The notes below the pieces were generated by a model that did no database searches, was not told the DNA's origin, and saw only the letters and a program-made list of their open reading frames with translations. Made by a program: the position numbers and the translations under genes. A stretch of DNA of 64,000 nt from Anaerococcus sp. Marseille-Q7828 (GTDB lineage: Bacteria > Bacillota > Clostridia > Tissierellales > Peptoniphilaceae): the NCBI RefSeq assembly GCF_949769285.1, contig NZ_OX458331.1, positions 1,426,001 through 1,490,000 of the forward strand, read 5' to 3'. Shown in pieces: positions 16,686 through 25,681 of the stretch (within the stretch, counting starts at the first letter, position 1; the number at the start of each line of letters is the position of its first letter).

Positions 16686-19600
16686 TTATTCCCCGCTACT
16701 CATAGCTTCAGCCATGTCTATCTTCTTTAGCTTATTATGAACTATCAATAGTAAGACTATGGAAATTGCTATGGTGATAAGTCCACTGTATAAAAACGGT
16801 ATAAAATGGACCCTGTAGGCTAGGAGTATGTCTCTTGGTGCAACAACAGATATTATATATCTAAACATTGCAATTCCTAGGAAATATCCAAGAATTATTC
16901 CCAGTATGGTTAGAATAAATATTTCTCTAAATATATAAGATGTCACTTCTTTTGGATAAAATCCTAAGACCTTGATAGTTGCAAGCTCCCTCTTACGCTC
17001 GCTTACATTAATATTTATCAAATTGTAGAGAACTACTAGGGCAAGCATTACAGAAACTAGGGTTATGACCCCTATAACTAGGTTAAGATTTGCCATAAGC
17101 ACATCAATTGATGCGTAGATTACAGTTGAATTGATGATGGCGTTTACTGCTGATTCATCTTCTATATCTTCTATAATTTGGTCAGCATCTCCTATTAGAT
17201 AAGTGGCGTTTGTTGTAAGTTTACCTCCTGTTATGGCTTCAAATTTCTCCTTATCCATGTAGATATAGTTACCAGTGTAATTTTCCGCTATATTACTTAT
17301 AGTGAAATCATAGGTCTTGTCCTTGTAGGAAAGCTTTATGGTATCGCCAGGGGCAAGCTTAAGGGCTTTGGCAATTTTTTCAGTCATAACAGCTTCTTCA
17401 CCCTCTAGCTTTATAGGATTTCTCTTTAAGTCATATAGACTTATAAATGAATCAAAGTCATCTCTTGAATTTGCCACAACTAGGGAAGCTTCACGGGTCT
17501 TATCATCGCCCTTTAGCTTTACATCTTCCATTCTGATAGGATGGGACTTGTATGGCTTAATCTTTTTATTAAAGCTTTCTATGTCAGAATCTTTGGCCTT
17601 TTCATCTACAACAGCTATCACATCGTAGTGGCTAATCATATCCTTTTGAAGGTTTATGGTATCTTTGATTGAATCAATCATAGCAAAACCAAAGAAGGTT
17701 AGGGCTGTACAGCCAGCTACTCCAAATAGGGTCATAAACATCCTAGACTTGTACCTAAATAAGTTCCTAGATGTTATCTTTTGCAAGAATGATAGGCGTT
17801 TCCAGATTGGCTTAATCTTTTCTAAGACTATCTTCTTGCCTGGATCTGGTGACTTTGGAAGTAATAATGCAGCCGGAGTTTCCTTTAAAGTTTCTTTTGA
17901 TGATAAAAAGACTGTAAGGGCAACTAATAGCGACGATAGAATCACCGCAAAGACCATGTAAGGCAATGGATTGACATAGTCTATGCCTAGGTTTCCAAAT
18001 CCTGAGGAATAAGCCTTTATAATAACTTCTGCTACTACAAATCTTCCAATGATTGCGCCAATAATTGAGCCAATAAATGTTGGGATTATCCCATATAGAT
18101 AGAATCTTTGGCTGATTTGCTTATTTGAATATCCTAGGGCCTTCAAGGTCCCATTAATTGTTCTTTGCTCATCTATAAAACGCTTCATGGTTGTAAGGGT
18201 TACAAGCATGGCAACCAGGTAGAAAAATGTCGGGAAAACCTTGGTAAGCTCGTCCATATTTAGGGAGTTTTGATAGTAGGTATTGATCCCCTCGTTATCT
18301 CTGATAGTTTGGATATCATATTCTGGGTCGACTAGTCTTGCCAATGTGTCTTTGGCATCAGATATTTGATCTTTACCATCAGCTATGCCCTTTTGGGCGT
18401 CCTTTTTCTCATTTTCAAACTTAGAAAGATTTGTCTTATACTCTTCTTCCCCGTCTAAGATTTCCTGGTAGGCATCTTCCAATTCTTTCTGGCCCTTGGT
18501 CCTCTCGTCGGCAAGCTTCTTTAGGCCAGCCTTATAATCAGTCCAACCCTTGTCAATCTTAGCTTGGTTTTGATCTATTTGTGCTTTGGCAGAGTCTAAG
18601 GCTCTTTGGCCAGAAATTCTGTTATTTGTCAGCTCTTCCTTACCTGCTGTAAGTTTGCCAAAGCCTTGGTCAATTTCCTTTTGCTTGGCATCTAATTCAG
18701 CCTTTGCTGAGTCAATCTTTGATTTTTCACTATTATAGCGATTTTCTAGGTCATTTTTATTAGCTTCATAGTCTGCTAGACCCTTTTCATATTCTTGATA
18801 GCCTTGCTCTAGCTGGGCCTTCATAGCCGCAATTTCTTCTGGGCTAGGCTTAGGGGCTTCTTGATTTTCTTCAGGCACATTCTCATTGGCTTCTGGATTT
18901 TTATTTGAGGACTCCAAGAGGTCGATTTCTGCTTTCTTGGCATCCAGTTCTGCCTTAGTCGCTTGAAGTTTTTCTAAAGCCTTTGCAAGTTCATTTCTAG
19001 GACCTGCAAATTCTTCATCTAGCTTTTTATATCCCCCTTCAATGTCTTTTTTGCCTTGGTCAATTTCTGCTTGTCCACTTACTAATTTTTCTTCATTAGC
19101 CTTAAGCTCAGCTTCTGCTGCGCTAATTTTATCCTTAAAATTCCTAAGGTTATTTTGATAAGTTAGCTTGCCAGATTCAAGTTCGTTTTGTCCATTAATG
19201 AGCTCAGCTTTTGAATCTTCAAGTTTTTTCTCAGCGTCGGCAATCTCTTTGGCAAAATCTTCCTTGCCTTTTTGGTAGTCAATATTTGCCTGGTCTAGGT
19301 CTTTGCGACCGTCTTGTAATTTCTTTTCTGCATCTGAGATTTGATCTTTAGCATCGTCTATGTCTTTTTGGGCATCATCTAGGTCTTTTTTGCTGTCACT
19401 TCTTATATCAGCCAAAACCTCTCCAGGACGATTGGCAAAGGCTTCTTCGATTTCTTCCTGCTTTTTGTCCACATAGGCTAGGTATTCATCGCTTGTCCTA
19501 TCCATGTCCTTAGTTTTTTTGTAGGATATATTAATCTCGCCAAATTTGTCCGTATCAAAATCATCTTCCATGACAAAAGCGTATCCATCGATTTCCTTTT

Positions 19601-20165
19601 TGGCAGTAAAAGATATCTCTCTCATATCCTCCATAAAATAATCAGAAGATTTGAAAAAACCTACGACCTTGTAGGTCAGACTTTTCATCACTTCTTCGTC
19701 AACTCTGGCATTTTCTATATAGGAAAAGCTTAGTTCATCGCCTATTTTTCTATTACTTGCAAGGCCAATATCAAGGGCAATCTCACCAGATTTTTCTGGC
19801 ATACGCCCTTCTACAACAATAGACTTTTTAATATCTTTATTGTAGGATTTAAGCCTTATTAAACTCTCCCCTTCCATAAGGTCGGCTGTTTTGACCTTGG
19901 TCATCTTTTCTATGTCTGGGTCTCTTTTTAAAATCAGCTCATCTTCATAATCCAATCCATAAGTAGAGGTCACTATAATATCAGCATGATCGTAGGTCTT
20001 TAAGGACTTATCAAGAGTATTTCTCATAGATGGCCCAGTCAAGGTAAGTGCTACCACCACTAGGGCGGCAAGTCCTACCATTATAGCAATGGATGCCACC
20101 TTGCCCTTGGTGTTTTTAATATCTTTGAGGATATTTTTAAAGTAAGTCTTATTCATAATTACCAC
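16686..20165 (-). CDS. FtsX/MacB-type ABC transporter permease with a very long coiled-coil insert
   Basis: The protein has about 1159 residues. A first membrane helix (about 20-42) is followed by a MacB-like periplasmic-type region. Residues about 250-620 are almost continuous heptad-like Lys/Asp/Glu/Ala/Gln/Leu sequence (repeated KKLQDGRKDLDQA- or QKEIDQGFGKL-like units) with a Glu/Pro-rich break near 415-430. Then come two FtsX domains with three membrane helices each (about 680-800 and 990-1150). The GTG start at 20165 overlaps the ATPase stop; ATG at 20156 is an equally possible start. With LolD-type ATPase it should form a mechanotransmitting complex that spans the wall space rather than a classic pump. 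Confidence 0.85.
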   Translation of the reverse strand: MVIMNKTYFKNILKDIKNTKGKVASIAIMVGLAALVVVALTLTGPSMRNTLDKSLKTYDHADIIVTSTYGLDYEDELILKRDPDIEKMTKVKTADLMEGESLIRLKSYNKDIKKSIVVEGRMPEKSGEIALDIGLASNRKIGDELSFSYIENARVDEEVMKSLTYKVVGFFKSSDYFMEDMREISFTAKKEIDGYAFVMEDDFDTDKFGEINISYKKTKDMDRTSDEYLAYVDKKQEEIEEAFANRPGEVLADIRSDSKKDLDDAQKDIDDAKDQISDAEKKLQDGRKDLDQANIDYQKGKEDFAKEIADAEKKLEDSKAELINGQNELESGKLTYQNNLRNFKDKISAAEAELKANEEKLVSGQAEIDQGKKDIEGGYKKLDEEFAGPRNELAKALEKLQATKAELDAKKAEIDLLESSNKNPEANENVPEENQEAPKPSPEEIAAMKAQLEQGYQEYEKGLADYEANKNDLENRYNSEKSKIDSAKAELDAKQKEIDQGFGKLTAGKEELTNNRISGQRALDSAKAQIDQNQAKIDKGWTDYKAGLKKLADERTKGQKELEDAYQEILDGEEEYKTNLSKFENEKKDAQKGIADGKDQISDAKDTLARLVDPEYDIQTIRDNEGINTYYQNSLNMDELTKVFPTFFYLVAMLVTLTTMKRFIDEQRTINGTLKALGYSNKQISQRFYLYGIIPTFIGSIIGAIIGRFVVAEVIIKAYSSGFGNLGIDYVNPLPYMVFAVILSSLLVALTVFLSSKETLKETPAALLLPKSPDPGKKIVLEKIKPIWKRLSFLQKITSRNLFRYKSRMFMTLFGVAGCTALTFFGFAMIDSIKDTINLQKDMISHYDVIAVVDEKAKDSDIESFNKKIKPYKSHPIRMEDVKLKGDDKTREASLVVANSRDDFDSFISLYDLKRNPIKLEGEEAVMTEKIAKALKLAPGDTIKLSYKDKTYDFTISNIAENYTGNYIYMDKEKFEAITGGKLTTNATYLIGDADQIIEDIEDESAVNAIINSTVIYASIDVLMANLNLVIGVITLVSVMLALVVLYNLININVSERKRELATIKVLGFYPKEVTSYIFREIFILTILGIILGYFLGIAMFRYIISVVAPRDILLAYRVHFIPFLYSGLITIAISIVLLLIVHNKLKKIDMAEAMSSGE

Positions 20166-20860
20166 TCGATTTCATCAATTGGCTTTGGATTGTCATTTAC
20201 ATAATTTTCCACTATTTTTCCATCACGAAGCTCTATGACATCATCTGCCATAGGTTTTATGAGGGAGTTGTGGGTTATGATTATAACTGTTGCTCCCATA
20301 GATCTAGATGCATCTTGGAGAAGTTTTAGGATGTTTTTGCCTGTTTCATAGTCTAGGGCTCCTGTAGGTTCATCACATAGCAATAGCTTTGGATTTTTGG
20401 CAAGGGCCCTTGCTATGGCAACTCTTTGTTGCTCTCCGCCAGATAGTTGGGATGGGAAGTTTTCTGACCTTTGTCCTAGGCCTACTTCCTCTAGTACAAG
20501 ATTTGCATCTAGGGGGTCTTCGGCAATTTCTGAGGATAGCTCAACATTTTCAAGAGCTGTAAGATTTGGCACTAGGTTATAGTGTTGAAAGACAAAGCCT
20601 ACGTCATTTCTCCTATAGGTCGTTAGATCCATATCAGAAAGTTCCGCTAGATTTTTGCCATCGATTAGAACATCGCCACTAGTGGCCTTTTCCATACCAC
20701 CAAGGATATTTAAAAGTGTAGTTTTTCCTGCTCCTGAGGCACCAACTATTACTAGTAGCCTGCCTTTTTCTAGCTCAAAGGATATATCATCATTAGCAAG
20801 TATGGTAGAGTCACCAGACTTGTATTCTTTTGTTAGATTGTTTAATTGAATGTATGCCAT
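20159..20860 (-). CDS. ABC transporter ATP-binding protein, LolD/MacB type
   Basis: The 233-residue ATPase has Walker [10 protein letters not shown] (about 38-46), the Q-loop [22 protein letters not shown] typical of the MacB/FtsE/LolD group, signature [15 protein letters not shown], Walker [13 protein letters not shown] and H-loop IITHN. It is translationally coupled to the giant FtsX permease, its obvious partner. A TATAAT lies at 20898-20893 upstream, with only a poor -35. Confidence 0.94.
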   Translation of the reverse strand: MAYIQLNNLTKEYKSGDSTILANDDISFELEKGRLLVIVGASGAGKTTLLNILGGMEKATSGDVLIDGKNLAELSDMDLTTYRRNDVGFVFQHYNLVPNLTALENVELSSEIAEDPLDANLVLEEVGLGQRSENFPSQLSGGEQQRVAIARALAKNPKLLLCDEPTGALDYETGKNILKLLQDASRSMGATVIIITHNSLIKPMADDVIELRDGKIVENYVNDNPKPIDEIEW

Positions 20861-20919
20861 AATAGCCTTTCTATTTTTTACTTATTATCTTAATTATACC
20901 TATTATTAGAATTAAGTAA

Positions 20920-21582
20920 TCAATTTTTAGCTTTATAAAGCTTTTCAAAATTTTCTCTTCTCAAAAACCAGGCAAAATCTACTTGAAAACGCCTTGCGTA
21001 TGAAGAAGTCTTCATAGACCTTATAGTATCTAGTACTTCTTTTTCAGAATAATCGAGTATAAGCATCCTAAGATCGTAAGTAATCTTAAAATCTTTTAGG
21101 ATGTCATCAAGCTTTACTACCATAGATCCAAGGTCATTCCAAGCATCTTGGAAGAGGTACAAATATTTTAAATTCTCTAAGTACTTTGTACCATAAGTCA
21201 TTTGTCTATTAGTACTTATTAGTCTGTCTTTATCAACATTAACACTTCTTTGATCTTCAATAGCTAGATTAACATTTTGTTTATCTGGATCATATTTCTT
21301 TTCATATACTTCAGTTTCCCAACGAACTATGACCCCGTTTTCACGAATTGGATAGCGTCTAATGTAACCTTCTTTTATAAGTTCATCAATCCCAGACCTA
21401 AAAGACCTGATCCCATCCTTAGAATGGGTGATAATTTCATCAAAATAAATGACCCAATCACCAGGTAAGGACAAGAGATAGGTCAAAATCCCCTTGGCCT
21501 TAAAGGATAGATTTTCATCTCTCAAGTAATCGTTATCAACTATAGTAAAATTCTCATTTTTTTGTATTTTCTTTGCAATCAT
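20920..21582 (-). CDS. Helix-turn-helix protein resembling phage/plasmid replication initiators
   Basis: The 220-residue protein opens with the pattern common in plasmid and phage helix-turn-helix proteins: FTIVDNDYLRDENLSFKAKGILTYLLSLP-D-W, then IRSFRSGIDELIKEGYIRR and a beta wing (NGVIVRWETEVYE). The C-terminal 80 residues (from about 135) are unfamiliar helical sequence. No other phage, plasmid or integrase gene is nearby, so it looks like a domesticated or orphan regulator. It stands alone between the ABC operon and perR. A 7-2-7 palindrome lies about 39 bp upstream of its start. Confidence 0.6.
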   Translation of the reverse strand: MIAKKIQKNENFTIVDNDYLRDENLSFKAKGILTYLLSLPGDWVIYFDEIITHSKDGIRSFRSGIDELIKEGYIRRYPIRENGVIVRWETEVYEKKYDPDKQNVNLAIEDQRSVNVDKDRLISTNRQMTYGTKYLENLKYLYLFQDAWNDLGSMVVKLDDILKDFKITYDLRMLILDYSEKEVLDTIRSMKTSSYARRFQVDFAWFLRRENFEKLYKAKN

Positions 21583-21619
21583 AACCTACTCCTTTTACCT
21601 TTATATAGGAAAAAAGAGT

Positions 21620-21636
21620 AATTATTCCCGAATAAT
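21620..21636. promoter_or_regulatory. Palindrome upstream of the helix-turn-helix gene
   Basis: ATTATTC and GAATAAT arms are separated by CC (starting at 21621), a perfect 7-bp inverted repeat. It lies about 39-54 bp upstream of the helix-turn-helix gene start, where a promoter would be. A TATATA (21607-21602) nearby could be the -10. It is a candidate operator, possibly for autoregulation. Confidence 0.45.
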
Positions 21637-21671
21637 ATAAAAAACCTCCCAATATATACTATTGGAAGGTT
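21636..21671 (-). terminator. Terminator of perR
   Basis: The arms AACCTCCCAAT (21643-21653) and ATTGGAAGGTT (21661-21671) form a stem of about 11 bp, followed on the minus strand by TTTTTTT. The perR stop codon overlaps the stem base. Confidence 0.85.
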
Positions 21672-22113
21672 ATTTGCAATCAGGGCATAGGCCCCTATAT
21701 GTAATATCTACACTTTCTATTTCATAGTCAGAAAGCTCTTCTATCTTATAGTCATTATTATCTTTTAAATCGATGATTTTGCCGCATTTTACGCATATAA
21801 AGTGGCTGTGACAATCCTTGGCAAATTCATATCTCTTACTTGTTAGGTTGAAGTCTAATTCTTTTACTATGTTTTTTGCTGTAAAAATCTTTAGCGTATT
21901 ATAAACTGTCGCCTGAGATATGACAGGATCTATCTTTTTTAGATCAGTGAATATTGTTTCAGCTGAAGGGTGTTTGTGATTTTTTGATAAATAATCAAGG
22001 ATTAAAAGTCGCTGGTGAGAAACTCTTATACCATTATCTTGCAATAATTGTTTTTCTGCTTCTAGTCTTTCTGCTGGCTCTAAGAATTCTAAGTTTTGAA
22101 TCTTCTCTTCCAT
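21670..22113 (-). CDS. perR: Fur-family regulator, PerR type
   Basis: The 147-residue protein has a winged-helix N-terminus (HPSAETIFTDLKK, ISQATVYNTLKIF) and two CxxC structural zinc sites (CVKC about 113-116, CPDC at the C-terminus). The regulatory metal site reads DCHSHF...GKIIDL. The Asp in IIDL, where Fur has Glu, and the CHSH pair favour PerR, the peroxide-sensing Fe/Mn repressor. An N-terminal extension of about 20 residues is present. A 14-bp palindrome overlaps its -10, consistent with autoregulation. PerR rather than Fur or Zur is an inference from one or two residues. Confidence 0.78.
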   Translation of the reverse strand: MEEKIQNLEFLEPAERLEAEKQLLQDNGIRVSHQRLLILDYLSKNHKHPSAETIFTDLKKIDPVISQATVYNTLKIFTAKNIVKELDFNLTSKRYEFAKDCHSHFICVKCGKIIDLKDNNDYKIEELSDYEIESVDITYRGLCPDCK

Positions 22114-22133
22114 CCAATCCCCCCTTTATCTTA

Positions 22134-22169
22134 GTATATCATTATACAATGTTACTATTATATTACAAG
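22134..22169 (-). promoter_or_regulatory. perR promoter with overlapping palindrome
   Basis: The minus-strand -35 CTTGTA (22169-22164), 17-bp spacer and -10 TATAAT (22146-22141) place the start near 22134. The palindrome GTATA-TCAT-TATAC (22134-22147) covers the -10. Its right half ATTATAC matches a PerR-box half-site in 6 of 7 positions; the left half does not match. Confidence 0.5.
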
Positions 22170-22187
22170 ATAGATAAAATTACAAAT

Positions 22188-22216
22188 AAAAAAAGCCCTC
22201 AATGAGAGCTTTTTAA
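22188..22216 (-). terminator. Terminator of rplJ-rplL
   Basis: On the minus strand, AAAAAGCTCTC / GAGGGCTTTTT forms a hairpin with an ATT loop and continues as T-run. It lies 13 bp after the rplL stop. Confidence 0.8.
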
Positions 22217-22228
22217 TGTTAAAGTTAA

Positions 22229-22612
22229 TTAAGCAATTTCTACTTCTGCGCCAGCTTCTTCTAGTTTAGCTTTTAGTGCTTCAGCTTCGTCTTTAGAAAC
22301 TTTTTCAGCTACTGGTGCTGGAGCGCCATCAACTAGAGCTTTAGCTTCTTTTAGTCCAAGTCCAGCTGCGTCTTTAACAACTTTGATTACGTTGATTTTA
22401 GCTTGTCCAGCTGATTTTAATACAACGTCAAATTCTGTTTGTTCAGCTGCACCTGCTTCACCAGCGCCTGCTGCTGCTGGAGCTGCTGCTACTACTGCTG
22501 CTTGAGCTGTTACGTCAAATTCTTCTTCGATTGCGTGTACTAGGTCGCTTAGTTCAAGTACTGTAAGAGTTTTGATATCTTCTAATATTTGTGTTACTTT
22601 TTCACTTGCCAT
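22229..22612 (-). CDS. rplL: Ribosomal protein bL12 (L7/L12)
   Basis: The 127-residue stalk protein recruits translation factors to the ribosome. It has an N-terminal dimerisation helix ([24 protein letters not shown]), an Ala/Gly-rich hinge (about 36-55, [17 protein letters not shown]) and the conserved C-terminal domain ([39 protein letters not shown]). It follows rplJ by 35 bp and precedes a terminator. Confidence 0.98.
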   Translation of the reverse strand: MASEKVTQILEDIKTLTVLELSDLVHAIEEEFDVTAQAAVVAAAPAAAGAGEAGAAEQTEFDVVLKSAGQAKINVIKVVKDAAGLGLKEAKALVDGAPAPVAEKVSKDEAEALKAKLEEAGAEVEIA

Positions 22613-22647
22613 TTTTAAATTCTCCTTAAATATTTATTATTTCTAAA

Positions 22648-23220
22648 TTATGCTTCTGTTGTTTCTTCTGCTACTTCTCCTGCTTCTTCTTTTTTAACAC
22701 GTACTGCATCAAGTGCAAGAGCAATTTTGCCGATTGTGTTATTAAGATCACCAGCAAGATGTTGAATTGGTGCTTGTAATACATTTGCAAGCATTGAGTA
22801 TAGAACTTCTTTGTTTGGTAATGATGCAATTGCAATCATTTGTTCGCCAGTTTGGATAGTTCCATCTAGTAGACCTGCTTTTATTAGTAGCTTTTCTTTT
22901 TGTTCGTCGCCTTCTTTTCTGTAGTCAACTGCAACTTTTGGTCCTGTTACAGAATCTTCGTTTGAAAATATAAGAGCGTTTGAACCCTTAAGTTCGCTTA
23001 CTAAATCTTCATAACCAAGTTCTTCGAAAGCAAATCTCATCATTGTGTTTTTGTAAACTTTGTATTCTGAGTTACCTTCTCTAAATTTGCTACGTAGGTC
23101 AGTGATCTCTTGTACGTCCATTCTATCAAAACTTACAAGAGTTGTTGATTTTGCGTTTTCAATCTTTTCTTTGATTTCATTTACAACTACTTGTTTAGCT
23201 GCTATAGCTTTTTCGCTCAC
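22648..23220 (-). CDS. rplJ: Ribosomal protein uL10
   Basis: uL10 anchors the L7/L12 stalk on 23S rRNA. The 190-residue protein has the RNA-binding N-terminus (AKSTTLVSFDRMDVQEITDLRSKFRE, EYKVYKNTMMRFA) and a C-terminal helical tail that binds bL12 dimers. It starts with GTG at 23220 behind a strong GGAGGTG. It is expressed from its own promoter through an L10 leader, permitting autogenous control. Confidence 0.97.
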   Translation of the reverse strand: MSEKAIAAKQVVVNEIKEKIENAKSTTLVSFDRMDVQEITDLRSKFREGNSEYKVYKNTMMRFAFEELGYEDLVSELKGSNALIFSNEDSVTGPKVAVDYRKEGDEQKEKLLIKAGLLDGTIQTGEQMIAIASLPNKEVLYSMLANVLQAPIQHLAGDLNNTIGKIALALDAVRVKKEEAGEVAEETTEA

Positions 23221-23228
23221 TTTTTCAC

Positions 23229-23388
23229 CTCCTAAAGGCTAACTTGTGGTAAATATAAAAATCCCCAACAAAGCTAAGCATGACTTACCATGCTTACACC
23301 GGTGGGGATGTAAGTTTTTCTCTTCCCACCTATACGCAATTATTAAACCCTAGGGTCTGCGTAGTCTTTGGTAGCCTGTTTATTTGAC
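23229..23388 (-). ncRNA. Ribosomal protein L10 leader
   Basis: The leader of rplJL carries a long stem closed by ATCCCC/GGGGAT (about 23261 and 23309) with an inner CATG-flanked arm (AAGCATG.../CATGCTT), and a second upstream region (CTACCAAAGACTACGCAGACCC...). This matches Firmicutes L10 leaders, where uL10-bL12 binding represses expression. The ATCCCC...GGGGAT stem is followed on minus by TTTTTATATT, so it may also act as an attenuator. Confidence 0.8.
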
Positions 23389-23394
23389 TATGAT

Positions 23395-23423
23395 ATTATA
23401 TCACAGTTTTTTAATTTTGCAAA
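23395..23423 (-). promoter_or_regulatory. Promoter of rplJ-rplL
   Basis: The minus-strand -35 TTTGCA (23423-23418), 17-bp spacer and -10 TATAAT (23400-23395) lie in the short gap after rplA. Transcription starts near 23388 and covers the whole L10 leader. Confidence 0.8.
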
Positions 23424-23431
23424 TATTTTTA

Positions 23432-24142
23432 TTATCTTTCTACTAGATCCATAGCTCTTTGTGGAGATAATTTTACACCAGGTCCCATTGTTGATGCAAC
23501 AGTTACTGATCTTAGATATTTACCCTTAGCTGCTGCTGGCTTATCTTTTACAACTGCAGTAAGTAGTGCACGGATGTTTTCAGCTAATTTTTCATTACCA
23601 AATGAAACTTTTCCTGTTGGAACGTGGATTAGGTTTGCTTTGTCAGTTCTGTATTCTACTTTACCAGCTTTTACTTCTGCGATAGCTTGTTTAACATCCA
23701 TTGTTACTGTTCCAGTTTTTGGGTTTGGCATCATACCTTGTGGTCCAAGGATTCTTGCAACTCTACCAACTGTAGCCATCATATCTGGTGTTGCTATTAC
23801 AACGTCAAAGTCTAACCAGTTTTCTTTTTGGATTTTTTCTGCTAGTTCTGCTCCACCTGCGTAGTCTGCACCAGCTTCGATTGCTTCGTCAATTCTATCT
23901 TCCTTTACGAAAGCAAGGATTTTTTGTGTTTTACCTGTTCCGTGTGGAAGAATGATTGTACCACGTACTTGTTGGTCAGCGTGTCTGCTATCTACACCAA
24001 GTTTTAAGTGAAGTTCTACTGTCTCGTCAAATTTAGCTTTTGCTGATTGTTCAACAATTTTTAGTGCTTCTTCTAATTCGTATTCTTTTGTAGAATCATA
24101 AGCTTTTTTTGATTCTAGATATTTTTTTCCTCTTTTTGCCAT
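23432..24142 (-). CDS. rplA: Ribosomal protein uL1
   Basis: uL1 forms the mobile L1 stalk next to the ribosomal E site. The 236-residue protein has the family stretches [36 protein letters not shown] and [14 protein letters not shown]. In many bacteria it also represses its own operon. It follows rplK by 38 bp; the rplJL promoter lies directly behind it. Confidence 0.98.
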   Translation of the reverse strand: MAKRGKKYLESKKAYDSTKEYELEEALKIVEQSAKAKFDETVELHLKLGVDSRHADQQVRGTIILPHGTGKTQKILAFVKEDRIDEAIEAGADYAGGAELAEKIQKENWLDFDVVIATPDMMATVGRVARILGPQGMMPNPKTGTVTMDVKQAIAEVKAGKVEYRTDKANLIHVPTGKVSFGNEKLAENIRALLTAVVKDKPAAAKGKYLRSVTVASTMGPGVKLSPQRAMDLVER

Positions 24143-24180
24143 TTAATTCCTCCTTAGTGGTTAGCGAGTTACCTCTCCCA

Positions 24181-24609
24181 CTAGTCTTCTACTGTGACTC
24201 CCATACTTCTTGCTGTTCCAGCTATCATGCTAACTGCAGCGTCTAGGCTTGCTGCGTTAAGATCTTGCATTTTTGTGTTTGCAATTTCTTCTAGTTGTGC
24301 ACGTGTGATTTTACCAACTTTGTTTTTGTTTGGTTCACCAGATCCCTTGTTAAGGTTGATAGCTTTTTTGATTAATACTGGTGCTGGTGGTGTTTTTGTT
24401 ATGAACTTAAAGCTTCTATCCGTAAATACTGTTAGTTCTACCGGTATTATCATTCCAGCTTGGTCGGCTGTTTGTGAATTAAATGCTTGCACGAAGTCCA
24501 TGATGTTGATTCCGTGAGGACCTAATGCTGTACCTACTGGTGGTGCTGGAGATGCTGCTCCTGCTGGTACTTGTAATTTTACTACTGCTTGTACTTCTTT
24601 ATCTGCCAT
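24181..24609 (-). CDS. rplK: Ribosomal protein uL11
   Basis: uL11 binds the GTPase-associated centre of 23S rRNA and supports the stringent response. The 142-residue protein shows [29 protein letters not shown] and the C-terminal [12 protein letters not shown]. It lies between nusG and rplA, its standard position. Confidence 0.98.
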   Translation of the reverse strand: MADKEVQAVVKLQVPAGAASPAPPVGTALGPHGINIMDFVQAFNSQTADQAGMIIPVELTVFTDRSFKFITKTPPAPVLIKKAINLNKGSGEPNKNKVGKITRAQLEEIANTKMQDLNAASLDAAVSMIAGTARSMGVTVED

Positions 24610-24667
24610 ATTTTACCTCCTTGTGGTCGTATCGGGGGATTACCCTCCCACTGTTGACAGTTAGTAA

Positions 24668-25252
24668 CTAGATTGTTTCAATATCTGAATATTCAAGATC
24701 GATTGATGTATCCCTACCAAAGATATCTACAAAGGCTTTGATAGTTTGTTTCTCCTTGTCAATCTCTGTAACTCTTCCTACAAAGTCCTTGAATGGACCT
24801 GCAATGATATTTACATCGTCTCCCACATTTACGTCTATGTCTAGGACTACCTTCTCTTCTTTGACACCAAACTTTCTCACTTCTTGTGGTGTTAGTGGAA
24901 CAGGTTTCCTATCTGGACCTACAAAGCCTGTAACTCCTTGGGTATTTCTGATGATATACCAGCTTTTGTTGGTGATATTCATCTTTACCATTACGTATCC
25001 TGGGAATAATTTTCTAGTTTTTACTTTTTTCTGATCGTTTTTAATCTCTACGTATTCTTCTGTTGGCACTGTTACATCGACTATATCTGGGTTTTGTTCG
25101 TTTTCGATCATTGATCTAATCTTATCACAAACCCTGTTTTCATAGCCGGTATAGGTATGGACTACATACCATTTTGCCTTATCGTTAGATTCTTCTGTTT
25201 CTACAGTATCTTCTACTGTATTTTCTTCTAAAGATTCATTTTTATCTGACAT
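24668..25252 (-). CDS. nusG: Transcription termination/antitermination protein NusG
   Basis: NusG binds RNA polymerase, modulates pausing and couples transcription to other machineries. The 194-residue protein has an acidic N-terminal extension (about 25 residues, rich in Glu/Asp/Thr) ahead of the NGN domain (AKWYVVHTYTGYENRVCDKI...) and a C-terminal KOW domain (VGDDVNIIAGPFKDFVGRVTEID). The secE stop lies 7 bp upstream. Confidence 0.97.
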   Translation of the reverse strand: MSDKNESLEENTVEDTVETEESNDKAKWYVVHTYTGYENRVCDKIRSMIENEQNPDIVDVTVPTEEYVEIKNDQKKVKTRKLFPGYVMVKMNITNKSWYIIRNTQGVTGFVGPDRKPVPLTPQEVRKFGVKEEKVVLDIDVNVGDDVNIIAGPFKDFVGRVTEIDKEKQTIKAFVDIFGRDTSIDLEYSDIETI

Positions 25253-25259
25253 ATGTCAC

Positions 25260-25448
25260 CTAAATAATAAATCCTAATAGGAAAGCAAACAATTTGTCTA
25301 GTAAGTAAATAACTACACCAGTGATAGCACTGATTAATAGTACTAGGCCTGTGTATTGAAAAGTGATTTCCTTACTTGGCCATTGGATTTTTTTTCTTTC
25401 CTTTTTAGTAGATGCGAAAAATCCTTCGTTTTTCTTAGCCTTAGCCAT
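25260..25448 (-). CDS. secE: Preprotein translocase subunit SecE
   Basis: SecE stabilises SecY in the membrane channel. The 62-residue protein has a cytoplasmic amphipathic part (FFASTKKERKKIQWPSKEITFQYT) and one C-terminal membrane helix (about 32-60), the usual single-span Gram-positive form. It lies between rpmG and nusG; its ribosome binding site GGAG overlaps the rpmG stop (TAGGAG). Confidence 0.96.
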   Translation of the reverse strand: MAKAKKNEGFFASTKKERKKIQWPSKEITFQYTGLVLLISAITGVVIYLLDKLFAFLLGFII

Positions 25449-25457
25449 TTCTTGCTC

Positions 25458-25607
25458 CTATTTTGTTTCTTTGTGAACTGTATGTTTTTTACAGAAAGGA
25501 CAATATTTTCTAAGTTCTAATCTTTCTTGATTAGTCTTTTTGTTTTTTGTGGTATCGTAGTTTCTGTTTTTGCATTCAGTACATGCTAACTTAACTTTAT
25601 CTGCCAT
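25458..25607 (-). CDS. rpmG: Ribosomal protein bL33
   Basis: Read directly from the sequence: 49 residues starting [20 protein letters not shown] and ending [10 protein letters not shown], with zinc-binding CTEC (9-12) and CPFC (36-39). This is the Cys-containing (C+) form of bL33, which needs zinc. AGGAGGTG stands 5 bases before the ATG at 25607. It heads the secE-nusG-rplK-rplA transcript. Confidence 0.96.
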   Translation of the reverse strand: MADKVKLACTECKNRNYDTTKNKKTNQERLELRKYCPFCKKHTVHKETK

Positions 25608-25652
25608 TCAAACACCTCCTATATTTTATACGGATATTTCCTACAAGTGAAT

Positions 25653-25681
25653 ATAATACCTTGTAATGGACTATTTGTCAA
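25653..25681 (-). promoter_or_regulatory. Promoter of rpmG-secE-nusG-rplKA
   Basis: The minus-strand -35 TTGACA (25681-25676) is perfect, the spacer is 17 bp, and the -10 is TATTAT (25658-25653). The -35 lies inside the last codons of the preceding small gene, so the two units interlock. Confidence 0.8.
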
